From: an uncultured Eubacteriales bacterium | GTDB taxonomy: Bacteria; Bacillota; Clostridia; Oscillospirales; Acutalibacteraceae | Direction of reading: 5' to 3' | Length of the DNA stretch: 14,124 nt | NCBI GenBank assembly: GCA_934444895.1 | Contig: CAKSDA010000036.1 | Coordinates: 1 to 14,124 of the forward strand | In this document: piece by piece, positions 7,056 through 14,030 of the stretch | How the letters are laid out: each line of letters opens with the position of its first letter | Position numbering within the stretch: the stretch's first letter is position 1 | Translations under genes and position numbers: made by a program | The notes under the pieces: model-generated | What the model saw: only the letters and a program-made list of their open reading frames with translations | The model's database searches: none | Told to the model about the DNA's origin: nothing

Positions 7056-8132
7056 ATATCCCTTAGCAGCGAGAAGCTCCGCCATAAGTACGGCGCCGCC
7101 TGCAGCACCCCTAAGTGTGTTGTGCGAAACGCATACGAACTTATAATCGTATTGAGTATCTTCTCTCAGTCTGCCGATAGACACGCCCATTCCGCCCTCC
7201 AAATCACGGCAAAGCTTTGTCTGCGGCATATCGTTTTCTTCATAATAACGAAGGAACTGTTTAGGTGCATGGGGCAAATTAAGCCTTTGCGGTTCACCGG
7301 AGAAGTTTTCCCATATTTTTAAAATTTCTTCTTTAGAAGGTTTATTTTTAAATGTTACAAATACCGATGCCATATGACCGTCGGATACCGGAACGCGAAT
7401 ACACTGCGCGGTAAATGCCGGGGAATCGGCGTTCACAATTTTCTCACCGTCAAAGCTGCCGAAAATCTTAAGCGGCTCTTTTTCGGATTTTTCTTCCTCT
7501 CCGCCGATATACGGAATTACATTGTCGATTATTTCAGGCCAGCGCTCAAATGTCTTTCCGGCGCCTGAAATAGCCTGATATGTTGACACCAAAACCTTAT
7601 CGATTTTATACCCTGCCTTTTCCAAAGGATAAAGCGCCGGCACATAGCTTTGAAGCGAACAGTTTGATTTGACCGCAATGAAGCCTTTTTTCGTGCCGAG
7701 ACGGCGTCTTTGTGATTCAATTACCTTTATATGATCCGCATTAAGCTCCGGAACAATCATGGGCACATCGCAAACCGCTCTGTTAGCACTGTTATTTGAA
7801 ATAACGGGACATTCATGCTTTGCATAGAGTTCTTCAAGATTTTTTATTTCGGATTTGGGCATATCAACCGCACAGAAGACAAAGTCAACCTCAGAAGTGA
7901 TTTTTTCAATATCCTCGGTTGCGCCCAAAATCACCATGCTTTTAAGTTTTTCCGGAATAGGTGAAGTCATGGCCCAGCGGCCAAAGACCGCCTCTTCATA
8001 TTTTTTGCCTTTAGATCTTTCGCTAGCAGCGAGCACGCGAACATCAAACCACGGATGATCAGCCAAAAGAAGCGCAAAGCGTTGACCCACCATACCCGTT
8101 GCGCCTATAATACCTACTTTATACTTTTTCAT
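7047..8132 (-). CDS. asd: Aspartate-semialdehyde dehydrogenase
   Basis: Asd reduces aspartyl phosphate to aspartate semialdehyde with NADPH. This is the branch point to lysine/diaminopimelate and to threonine and methionine. The N-terminal NADP-binding motif is GATGMVGQRF at residues 10-19. The catalytic cysteine is Cys158 in KSNCSLQ, and the catalytic His is probably His253 in SDGHMA. SGAGKT at 189-194 is also conserved. The 361-residue length and the SNCSLQ active site place it nearer the archaeal/fungal-type branch than the E. coli type; that placement is my inference from motifs. The ATG start has only a weak ribosome binding site (GAAAG about 14 nt upstream), despite a near-consensus promoter 110 bp upstream. 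It leads the asd-dapA-dapB unit. The product is the substrate of DapA. Confidence 0.96.
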   Translation of the reverse strand: MKKYKVGIIGATGMVGQRFALLLADHPWFDVRVLAASERSKGKKYEEAVFGRWAMTSPIPEKLKSMVILGATEDIEKITSEVDFVFCAVDMPKSEIKNLEELYAKHECPVISNNSANRAVCDVPMIVPELNADHIKVIESQRRRLGTKKGFIAVKSNCSLQSYVPALYPLEKAGYKIDKVLVSTYQAISGAGKTFERWPEIIDNVIPYIGGEEEKSEKEPLKIFGSFDGEKIVNADSPAFTAQCIRVPVSDGHMASVFVTFKNKPSKEEILKIWENFSGEPQRLNLPHAPKQFLRYYEENDMPQTKLCRDLEGGMGVSIGRLREDTQYDYKFVCVSHNTLRGAAGGAVLMAELLAAKGYFD

Positions 8133-8241
8133 AAAAAATCACAGCTTTCAGAGAAAATAAAAAAACAGTTGAATATCCCTGCCGATTGCAATATAATAAT
8201 AATGCTTTGTTTTGGCGGATAATTTGTAATAAATTATATTT

Positions 8242-8270
8242 ATCATACCAAAATATAAAGTGTTTGTCAA
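8242..8270 (-). promoter_or_regulatory. Predicted strong sigma-A-type promoter of asd-dapA-dapB
   Basis: On the minus strand, a perfect TTGACA (8270-8265) is followed after 17 bp by TATGAT (8247-8242), which matches the -10 consensus at five of six positions. Transcription would start near 8235, giving a leader of about 100 nt before asd. Confidence 0.85.
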
Positions 8271-8341
8271 ATTAAGTATTCATCAAATTTACTATACTGT
8301 TCACCATACTGTTTTGCTGTATTGCTTGTCATATAATTCGC

Positions 8342-8368
8342 GCCGGCACATGGCAGACCGGCCTTGTG
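8342..8368. repeat. GC-rich hairpin in the divergent region
   Basis: CACATGGC (8347-8354) and GCCTTGTG (8361-8368) can form an 8-bp stem with one mismatch and a 6-nt loop. Alternatively GCCGG (8342-8346) pairs with CCGGC (8358-8362). No U-run follows on either strand, so it is not a standard terminator. It stands out against very AT-rich flanks. Confidence 0.4.
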
Positions 8369-8428
8369 ATAAAACGTCTAAAACACTGCGGCAAATATAA
8401 AATTTTGTTTAAAAATTTCTTTATAAAG

Positions 8429-8562
8429 TTTTATCCTAAATTATTTTTATCCTAATTATATGGATTTTAATTTATAATTATAATTTTACAATTTTATTGA
8501 GTTAAATAAAGATTTTATTGAGAATAAAGGCATTTTGAAAAAGCTTTTAAAAGAAAGGCATT
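8429..8562. repeat. Cluster of short tandem duplications upstream of queA
   Basis: TTTTATCCTAAATTA (8429-8443) recurs as TTTTATCCTAATTA from 8446. ATTTTATTGAG (8491-8501) recurs at 8512-8522, each followed by an AATAAAG-type end, giving a period of 21 bp. AAAGGCATT occurs at 8527-8535 and 8554-8562. The last copy includes the queA ribosome binding site. Confidence 0.6.
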
Positions 8563-8565
8563 CCA

Positions 8566-9588
8566 ATGAATAAAAGTGATTTTTATTATGATTTACCGGA
8601 AGAGCTTATTGCTCAAACACCCGTAGAACCACGAAATTCATCCAGGCTAATGGTTCTGAACAAAAAAAGCGGAGATATAACCCATACGGTTTTTTCCTCT
8701 TTGGGCGATTATTTAAAACCCGGCGATTTGCTTGTTTTAAATGATACCAGAGTGCTTCCGGCAAGAATATTCGGTGAAAAGGAAGATACCGGTGCAAATG
8801 TTGAATTTGTTCTTTTAAAAAGGCATAATGATACCGACTGGGAATGTATTGCCGGCCCGGGTAAAAAAGCAAAAACCGGAAGTCGTTTCAGCTTTTGTGA
8901 TGAGCTTAAAGGTGAAATAATCGATGTTTTGCCTAACGGAAACCGAATTATAAGATTTTTATACAACGGTGAATTCTATTCAATCCTTGATAAGGTCGGC
9001 AACATGCCGCTGCCCCCTTACATAAAAGAAAAATTAAAGGATAAAGAGCGTTATCAGACCGTTTATTCCAAAGAGCTCGGCTCCGCCGCCGCTCCTACCG
9101 CCGGTCTTCATTTTACAAAGGAAATGCTTAAAGATTTAAAAAGCAAGGGCATTAAAATATGCTATGTAACCCTTCATGTAGGTCTTGGTACATTTCGCCC
9201 CGTAAAATGCGAAAATATTAAAGATCATGTTATGCACAGCGAACATTACCACATATCCGAAGAAACGGCTAAAATGATAAACGAAGCAAAAAAATCCAAT
9301 AACAGGGTAATTTGTGTTGGAACCACCTCCTGCCGCACAGTTGAAAGCGCAAGCGATGAAAACGGAATGGTCAAATGCTGCAGCGGAGACACCAGTATAT
9401 TTATTTATCCCGGATATAAATTTAAATGCTTAGATGCGCTTATTACAAATTTTCATTTACCGGAAAGCACTCTTATTATGCTTGTAAGCGCCCTTGCGGG
9501 ATATGAAAACACAATGAACGCATACAAGGTTGCTGTTTTAAAAAAATACCGCTTTTTCAGCTTCGGGGACGCAATGTTTATAGAATAG
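8566..9588 (+). CDS. queA: S-adenosylmethionine:tRNA ribosyltransferase-isomerase QueA
   Basis: QueA transfers and isomerises the ribose of S-adenosylmethionine onto preQ1 already placed in tRNA by Tgt, giving epoxyqueuosine at wobble position 34. The family motifs are all present: LNDTRVLPAR at 58-67, GNMPLPPYI at 145-153, RYQTVY at 162-167, SAAAPTAGLHFT at 173-184 and LHVGLGTFRPV at 203-213. The 340-residue length is typical. The ATG start is preceded by AAAGAAAGG about 7 nt away, a moderate site. The next gene, tgt, performs the preceding step, and the two are separated by a 192-bp AT-rich spacer with no terminator-like hairpin. The last codons and the stop are duplicated in a 20-bp tandem repeat just past the gene. 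Confidence 0.97.
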   Translation: MNKSDFYYDLPEELIAQTPVEPRNSSRLMVLNKKSGDITHTVFSSLGDYLKPGDLLVLNDTRVLPARIFGEKEDTGANVEFVLLKRHNDTDWECIAGPGKKAKTGSRFSFCDELKGEIIDVLPNGNRIIRFLYNGEFYSILDKVGNMPLPPYIKEKLKDKERYQTVYSKELGSAAAPTAGLHFTKEMLKDLKSKGIKICYVTLHVGLGTFRPVKCENIKDHVMHSEHYHISEETAKMINEAKKSNNRVICVGTTSCRTVESASDENGMVKCCSGDTSIFIYPGYKFKCLDALITNFHLPESTLIMLVSALAGYENTMNAYKVAVLKKYRFFSFGDAMFIE

Positions 9589-9607
9589 ATACAATGTTTA
9601 TAGAATA
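9572..9607. repeat. 20-bp-period tandem duplication of the queA 3' end
   Basis: CAATGTTTATAGAATA occurs at 9572-9587 and again, identical, at 9592-9607. The first copy is the end of queA, with the TAG stop at 9586-9588. The second repeats the same reading past the stop. This is a recent-looking tandem duplication. Confidence 0.85.
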
Positions 9608-9637
9608 ATTATAAGCCATAAACTATTCTAGAATTAT

Positions 9638-9720
9638 ATAACTCTGGAAATGATAACTCTAAAAGTAATCTAAAAGAATAAAAATCTAAAAAAATAAAAT
9701 AGATATTATTTAATAGATAT
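9638..9720. repeat. A-rich short tandem repeats between queA and tgt
   Basis: ATAACTCT occurs at 9638-9645 and 9653-9660. ATCTAAAAGAATAAAA (9668-9683) is followed directly by ATCTAAAAAAATAAAA (9684-9699), which differs at one base. ATAGATAT-like words recur at 9699-9720. I see no promoter or hairpin worth calling in this spacer. Confidence 0.6.
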
Positions 9721-9780
9721 ACAATTTTAAGAATTTTAAAGATAAATAATTCAGATGATAAAATGTTTTAGGAGATAAAT

Positions 9781-10911
9781 ATGTTCAAATTAAAAAAGAC
9801 AAGCGGATCTGCCAGGCTTGGAGAGCTTACTACAGTTCATGGAACAGTAAAAACGCCTGCATTTATGAATGTAGCAACCTGTGGCGCCATTAAAGGCGGC
9901 GTATCGGCCTTTGATCTTATGAATTTAAAATGCCAGGTAATGCTTTCCAACACCTATCACCTGCATCTGCGCCCGGGAGACGAGCTGGTGCACGAGATGG
10001 GCGGACTGCATAAGTTCACCGGGTTTTCAGGTCCGATACTTACAGACAGCGGCGGATTTCAGGTTTTTTCTCTTGCCGCTCTTCGCAATATTACTGAGGA
10101 AGGTGTAACCTTTCGCTCGCATATAGACGGTAAAAAAATCTTTATGGGTCCTGAAGAAAGCATGCGTATACAGTCAAATCTGGCTTCTACAATTGCAATG
10201 GCATTTGACGAATGTGTTGAAAATCCGGCAGAATATTCCTATTCAAAAGAGTCCTGCGAAAGAACTACCAGATGGCTTAAAAGATGCCGCGCCGAAATGC
10301 AAAGGCTTAATTCCCTTGATGAAACCATAAACAAAAACCAGCTTCTTTTCGGCATAAATCAGGGATGCACATTTGAGGATCTTCGAATTGAACATATGAA
10401 ACAAATTTCCGACCTTGATCTCGACGGATATGCAATAGGCGGACTTGCGGTGGGAGAACCTGCGGAGGTTATGTATAGTATAATAGAATCCGTAACCCCA
10501 TACATGCCCAAAAACAAAATCAGATATTTAATGGGCGTTGGCACACCGGTTAATATTTTAGAAGGTGTTTCCCGCGGAGTTGATCTTTTTGACTGTGTTA
10601 TGCCAAGTCGCAATGCAAGACATGGTCACCTGTTTACAAGCACCGGAATAATTAATCTTAACAATGAAAAGTACAAAAACGATGATTCGCCAGTAGACGA
10701 AAACTGTGGCTGCCCTACCTGCAGAATGCATTCAAAAGCCTATCTCCGTCACCTGCTTAAAAGTTCTGAAATGCTCTACCATCGGCTTGCGGTTATACAT
10801 AATCTGTATTTTTACAATAATATGATGGAGGACATCAGAAACGCACTGGAAGAAGATCGGTTCGAAGAATTCAAAAGTGAACAAATCGTAAAATATGGAA
10901 AAAGAATATAA
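9781..10911 (+). CDS. tgt: tRNA-guanine transglycosylase (bacterial Tgt)
   Basis: Tgt exchanges guanine-34 of GUN-anticodon tRNAs (Asp, Asn, His, Tyr) for preQ1, the base later modified by QueA. It is a TIM-barrel enzyme. The catalytic aspartates align with Asp89 in TDSGGFQVFSL and the Asp pair 268/271 in VDLFDCVMPSRNARHG. The structural zinc site is complete: Cys309, Cys311, Cys314 and His340, with the usual 26-residue step from the last Cys to the His. The 376-residue length is standard. MPSR replaces the common (L/M)PTR, a conservative change. The ATG start follows AGGAGA at 7-nt spacing. It sits in the classic queA-tgt-yajC order. The next gene has its own promoter, so Tgt may end one transcript, although no terminator is evident. 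Confidence 0.98.
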   Translation: MFKLKKTSGSARLGELTTVHGTVKTPAFMNVATCGAIKGGVSAFDLMNLKCQVMLSNTYHLHLRPGDELVHEMGGLHKFTGFSGPILTDSGGFQVFSLAALRNITEEGVTFRSHIDGKKIFMGPEESMRIQSNLASTIAMAFDECVENPAEYSYSKESCERTTRWLKRCRAEMQRLNSLDETINKNQLLFGINQGCTFEDLRIEHMKQISDLDLDGYAIGGLAVGEPAEVMYSIIESVTPYMPKNKIRYLMGVGTPVNILEGVSRGVDLFDCVMPSRNARHGHLFTSTGIINLNNEKYKNDDSPVDENCGCPTCRMHSKAYLRHLLKSSEMLYHRLAVIHNLYFYNNMMEDIRNALEEDRFEEFKSEQIVKYGKRI

Positions 10912-10918
10912 TTTTTTG

Positions 10919-10947
10919 TTGCAAAAAGGCTTATATGCCTTTATAAT
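10919..10947 (+). promoter_or_regulatory. Predicted yajC promoter with a dyad in its spacer
   Basis: TTGCAA (10919-10924) and a perfect TATAAT (10942-10947) are exactly 17 bp apart. The spacer is almost filled by the inverted repeat AAAGGC (10925-10930), TTATAT, GCCTTT (10937-10942). A U-run does not follow the dyad, so an operator or incidental hairpin fits better than a terminator. AGGAGG at 10965-10970 then serves yajC. Confidence 0.6.
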
Positions 10948-10977
10948 AAGTATTATGAAGTATTAGGAGGATTATCT

Positions 10978-11304
10978 ATGAATTTAATAACTCTTGCGGC
11001 AACTACAACAAACGCTCAGCCTTCCATGTGGCCAACCCTTATTATGTTGGTTCTTATGTTTGTTATTTTGTATTTCTTTATGCTGAGACCGCAAAAGAAA
11101 AAACAAAAAGAAGAAGCAAAAATGCGCGACAACATTCAGCCGGGCGACGAAATAATGACAATCGGCGGATTTTACGGCAGGGTTGTTTCGGTTAAAGAGG
11201 ATTCTATTGTAATTGAGTCTGTGGTTGACAAAACAAAACAAAAAATCGTTCGTAATGCAATTCAGCAGAACTTTACAGTTCATGACGAAACCGACGATAA
11301 ATAA
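10978..11304 (+). CDS. yajC: Preprotein translocase subunit YajC
   Basis: YajC is a small single-pass membrane protein associated with SecDF and the SecYEG translocon. It is 108 residues long, with a short N-terminal stretch, one transmembrane segment at about 19-36 and the family signature FFMLRPQKKKQKE at 33-45. A soluble domain follows, with the conserved GDEIMTIGGFYGRV. The AGGAGG ribosome binding site is ideal, 7 nt before ATG. In many bacteria secD and secF follow; here they do not, and a TIGR04086-like membrane protein comes next. The gene has a predicted promoter of its own and a strong hairpin 16 nt past its stop, so it may be expressed largely as a single-gene transcript. Confidence 0.95.
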   Translation: MNLITLAATTTNAQPSMWPTLIMLVLMFVILYFFMLRPQKKKQKEEAKMRDNIQPGDEIMTIGGFYGRVVSVKEDSIVIESVVDKTKQKIVRNAIQQNFTVHDETDDK

Positions 11305-11319
11305 TTATTTGTAATATAG

Positions 11320-11372
11320 AAAATCTCCCTGCAATATTATTTAATAAGTAATATTGTTTTGGGGGATTTTTT
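11320..11372 (+). terminator. Terminator-like hairpin overlapping the next gene's ribosome binding site
   Basis: AAAATCTCCC (11320-11329) pairs with GGGGGATTTT (11361-11370) with one G-U pair. After a small internal loop, CAATATTA (11332-11339) pairs with TAATATTG (11349-11356), closed by a 9-nt loop. Six T residues (11367-11372) follow the GC block and run straight into ATG at 11373. The GGGGGA that must serve as Shine-Dalgarno sequence for the downstream gene lies inside the stem. It therefore looks like a terminator or attenuator that also hides a ribosome binding site. Confidence 0.75.
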
Positions 11373-11795
11373 ATGAACGGAACATCATCTGCACGATCTG
11401 CACGCACTTTTTCATTTAACAGCCTTATGCGTCCTATCCTTATAGGTGCAGCTGTAGGGGCTGTTGTTTCCTTTGCTTTTTTGATACTGTCAGCGCTTAT
11501 ATTATCCTTCGGCATACTTCCTATATCCGCCGCAAGCGTAATTGCAAGCCTTTCGGTTGCCATAGGGTCTTTTTTCGCCGGAAAAACCGCAGCACGCAAG
11601 GTGCAAAAAAACGGCCTTTTTATCGGCCTTATATGCGGCGCTGTAATGTTTTTGATTTTTACTGCTATATCGCTTATGGCCTTTAAATCAACCCCTACTG
11701 TTTCAACCCTTACCAGGCTTATTATATTTTTAACAGCTTCAGGCATCGGCGGAATTTTCGGCGTAAGCTCAAAAAACAGCAGAAAGATTGTCTGA
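11373..11795 (+). CDS. TIGR04086-like four-helix membrane protein
   Basis: This is a 140-residue hydrophobic protein with four likely membrane segments at about 21-45, 51-70, 81-103 and 113-131. It has a basic, Ser-rich N-terminus and a short basic C-terminus. Small residues are frequent in the helices (GAAVGAVVSFAF, GGIFGVSS). The size, topology and position directly after yajC match the uncharacterised TIGR04086 family of Clostridia and Bacilli. No enzymatic motif is visible and I assign no function. The ATG start is supported by GGGGGA 7 nt upstream, although that site is buried in a hairpin. The stop is 2 nt before the amidase start, so the two genes are probably coupled. Confidence 0.8.
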   Translation: MNGTSSARSARTFSFNSLMRPILIGAAVGAVVSFAFLILSALILSFGILPISAASVIASLSVAIGSFFAGKTAARKVQKNGLFIGLICGAVMFLIFTAISLMAFKSTPTVSTLTRLIIFLTASGIGGIFGVSSKNSRKIV

Positions 11796-11797
11796 CT

Positions 11798-12544
11798 ATG
11801 AGAATTCCGGCAATAAGGATCAGTAAAGTATTAATTTTGCGGAATTTTCATAAAAAACTTGCTTTGTGTTTAATTGTTGTATCTGTTTTTTCCATTATAT
11901 GCTTTGCCTTTTCGGTAGGTGCAAAAAATAATCCCTCAACCGGAAGTAATTTTAAAAAAGGCACGGTTATTGTTGATGCCGGGCACGGCGGATTTGACGG
12001 AGGCGCAACCGTTAAAAACATTTGCGAAAAAGACATAAATCTTCAAATTTCGAACTCCCTTGCCGCTTATCTTAAATCTTTCGGATTTAATGTAATAACC
12101 GTGCGAAGCGATGATTCATCTACCGAAAGTGATCCATCCGCCACCATATCGGCAAGGAAAAAGAGCGACCTTAGAAACCGCCTTGAGCTTGCAAAGAAAA
12201 ATCCGGATTCAATATATGTAAGTATACATCTCAACAAATTTCCCATGGAATCCTGCAAAGGCGCTCAAATTTTTTATTCCCCAAACAATGAAAATTCAAA
12301 AATTCTTGCAGAATGTATCAGACGCAGTATCACCGAAAAGCTTCAAAAAGACAATAAGCGAGCCTTAAAACCGGGTACTCGCGATACATATTTATTATAC
12401 TTTTCAAAAATCCCCACCGTTATTGCGGAATGTGGATTTATGAGTAACAGCAGCGACCTAAACAATTTATTGAATCCCGGTTATCAAAAGCAAATGGCAT
12501 TTTCTATTGCCTGCGGAATTTTAGATTATTTTAAGGAAGTGTAA
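11798..12544 (+). CDS. N-acetylmuramoyl-L-alanine amidase, CwlD-like
   Basis: This is a zinc amidase of the Amidase_3 family, which cleaves the bond between muramic acid and the peptide stem in peptidoglycan. An N-terminal basic stretch and a hydrophobic segment (about 20-41) form a signal anchor, so it acts outside the membrane. The zinc ligands are His63 (DAGHGG), Glu77 (CEKDIN) and His144 (SIHLN), and the catalytic Glu is Glu211 (AECGFMSN). The ARKKSDLRNRLELA and GAQIFYSP segments and the 248-residue size resemble Bacillus CwlD, the germination-specific amidase that starts muramic-lactam formation in spore cortex. A spore role is an inference; a vegetative role is not excluded. The start lies 2 nt after the previous stop and has only a weak ribosome binding site, consistent with coupling. 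It ends 2 nt before radA. Confidence 0.92.
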   Translation: MRIPAIRISKVLILRNFHKKLALCLIVVSVFSIICFAFSVGAKNNPSTGSNFKKGTVIVDAGHGGFDGGATVKNICEKDINLQISNSLAAYLKSFGFNVITVRSDDSSTESDPSATISARKKSDLRNRLELAKKNPDSIYVSIHLNKFPMESCKGAQIFYSPNNENSKILAECIRRSITEKLQKDNKRALKPGTRDTYLLYFSKIPTVIAECGFMSNSSDLNNLLNPGYQKQMAFSIACGILDYFKEV

Positions 12545-12546
12545 AA

Positions 12547-13938
12547 ATGGCTTCAAAACCAAAAACCGTTTATGTATGTTCTGCCTGCGGATGCGAATAT
12601 CCAAAATGGTCAGGAAGATGCACCGCCTGCGGAGAATGGAACACCCTTGAGGAGACGGTTGTTGCTCCCGCTGTTGCCGCAACTCCAAAAAATTATTCAA
12701 ACATTTCTCCCGTAACCGGCACAAGAAATGTTGTCGCTACTCCCATAAACAATATAGATATTGTAAACGAACACAGGTATGACACCGGAATCGGCGAATT
12801 TAACCGTGTTTTGGGCGGCGGTATTGTCAAGGGCTCTGTAGTGCTTTTAAGCGGCGATCCCGGAATAGGAAAATCAACAATTTTGCTTCAGATGTGCGGC
12901 AATATGGCTGAAAATTTAAATGTTTTGTATGTGACCGGTGAAGAATCCGCAAATCAACTTAAGCTCCGCGCCGGCAGACTGGGCGTTAATAATGATAAGC
13001 TGCTTGTAATGTCTCATACCGATATTCTTACAATATGCGACACCATAGCTCAAAGCCAACCGGATATTGTTGTTATAGATTCTATTCAAACTATGAATTT
13101 AGATGGTATAAACTCATCCTCCGGAAGCATTACCCAGGTTAGAGAATGTACCTCAATGCTTTTACGAATTGCAAAATCAAACGATATACCAATTATTATA
13201 GTCGGTCATATTAATAAGGGCGGAGATATTGCCGGGCCAAAAGTTATGGAACATATTGTCGACACAGTTTTATATTTTGAAGGCGACCGTATGAATTCCT
13301 ATCGCATTTTAAGGTCAATTAAAAACCGTTTTGGTTCCACAAATGAAATAGGCGTTTTTGAAATGCTTGAAAATGGTTTGGTTCAGGTTGAAAATCCCTC
13401 TGCTATGTTGTTGTCAGGTAGAATAAGCGGGGTTTCAGGTTCTTCTATATGTTGTATTATGGAGGGGTCCAGACCAATATTTGCGGAAGTTCAGGGTCTT
13501 GTTACCGCAACCGGTTTTGGAAATCCCCGGCGCATGTCAACCGGATTTGATAATAACAGACTTAATCTTCTTATTGCCGTTTTAGAAAAAAGATGCGGAA
13601 TGTTCTTTTCAAATCTCGATACATATTTAAATGTTGTCGGCGGCCTTAAACTGGACGAGACGGCTGCGGATCTTGCAGTTATTTTTGCACTTGTTTCAGG
13701 TCTAAGAGACATTCCGGTACCTGATGACATTGTGGTATTCGGAGAGGTAGGACTTTCAGGAGAGATCAGAACGGTCTCAAGAGCGGCGCTCAGAGTTTTG
13801 GAAGCAGAACGATTGGGATTCAAGCGGTGTATTCTTCCTAAGTCATGTTACAAACAGCTTATCTCGGCTAAAATACCGTCATCAATCGAACTTATATATG
13901 TCAGAACCATTCGCGAAGCCATTGAATACATCGGATAA
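12547..13938 (+). CDS. radA: DNA repair protein RadA (Sms)
   Basis: RadA is a RecA-related, DnaB-like ATPase that promotes branch migration in recombinational repair. An N-terminal zinc finger has Cys11, Cys14, Cys25 and Cys28. Walker A is GDPGIGKST at 103-111 and Walker B VVIDS at 175-179. The RadA-specific KNRFG motif is at 259-263, followed by STNEIGVF. The C-terminal third is the inactive Lon-protease-like domain (LNVVGGLKLDETAADLA, then GEVGLSGEIR). At 463 residues it is complete. The ATG is 2 nt after the amidase stop. Its AAGGAAG ribosome binding site lies within the last amidase codons, indicating translational coupling. It is the last gene of the plus-strand run, and no convincing terminator follows. 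Confidence 0.98.
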   Translation: MASKPKTVYVCSACGCEYPKWSGRCTACGEWNTLEETVVAPAVAATPKNYSNISPVTGTRNVVATPINNIDIVNEHRYDTGIGEFNRVLGGGIVKGSVVLLSGDPGIGKSTILLQMCGNMAENLNVLYVTGEESANQLKLRAGRLGVNNDKLLVMSHTDILTICDTIAQSQPDIVVIDSIQTMNLDGINSSSGSITQVRECTSMLLRIAKSNDIPIIIVGHINKGGDIAGPKVMEHIVDTVLYFEGDRMNSYRILRSIKNRFGSTNEIGVFEMLENGLVQVENPSAMLLSGRISGVSGSSICCIMEGSRPIFAEVQGLVTATGFGNPRRMSTGFDNNRLNLLIAVLEKRCGMFFSNLDTYLNVVGGLKLDETAADLAVIFALVSGLRDIPVPDDIVVFGEVGLSGEIRTVSRAALRVLEAERLGFKRCILPKSCYKQLISAKIPSSIELIYVRTIREAIEYIG

Positions 13939-13996
13939 TTATAATTTAAGGTCAGCTAATTTAACTTATTAATCGGAATATCTGATATTTTGTCCA

Positions 13997-14030
13997 AGCC
14001 TTCCAATGGAAGAATTTTAATTTTTATCAT
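13997..14030 (+). terminator. Weak possible terminator after radA
   Basis: CTTCC and GGAAG around 13999-14012 can form a 5-bp stem with a 3-nt loop, followed by AATTTTAATTTTT. The stem is short and the T-run interrupted, so this is only a weak candidate about 60 nt past the radA stop. Confidence 0.2.

Larger units (their letters stand above)
8133..8565. other. Divergent asd/queA intergenic region
   Basis: This 433-bp region separates two divergent units. It holds the asd promoter (8242-8270, minus strand). Upstream of the -35 are two 12-bp tandem copies, ACTATACTGTTC and ACCATACTGTTT (8291-8314). A GC-rich hairpin lies at 8342-8368. Bases 8429-8530 are built of short duplications. For queA I can place only a weak promoter candidate: TTGAGT (8498-8503), 17 bp, GAGAAT (8521-8526). 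The asd leader of about 100 nt is too short for a lysine riboswitch, and no preQ1-type element is seen before queA. Confidence 0.6.

Noticed and set aside
8133..8240. Lysine riboswitch in the asd leader
   Set aside because: The leader from the predicted start is only about 100 nt, shorter than an L-box, and none of its conserved words is seen. The dapA and dapB leaders also lack them.
8429..8565. preQ1 riboswitch before queA
   Set aside because: I found no C-rich core with the characteristic short pseudoknot tail. The region is AT-rich tandem repeats, and the genes act after preQ1 synthesis.
10925..10942. AAAGGC/GCCTTT dyad as a terminator for tgt
   Set aside because: The stem is only 6 bp and is followed by ATAATAAG with no U-run. 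It coincides exactly with the spacer of a good promoter.
11273..11746. 157-codon minus-strand frame antisense to the TIGR04086-like gene
   Set aside because: The plus-strand protein has coherent membrane helices and fits the gene packing. The antisense frame would cross the terminator-like hairpin and has no recognisable domain.
13491..13823. 110-codon minus-strand frame inside radA
   Set aside because: It is antisense to the conserved Lon-like domain of RadA and has no independent support.
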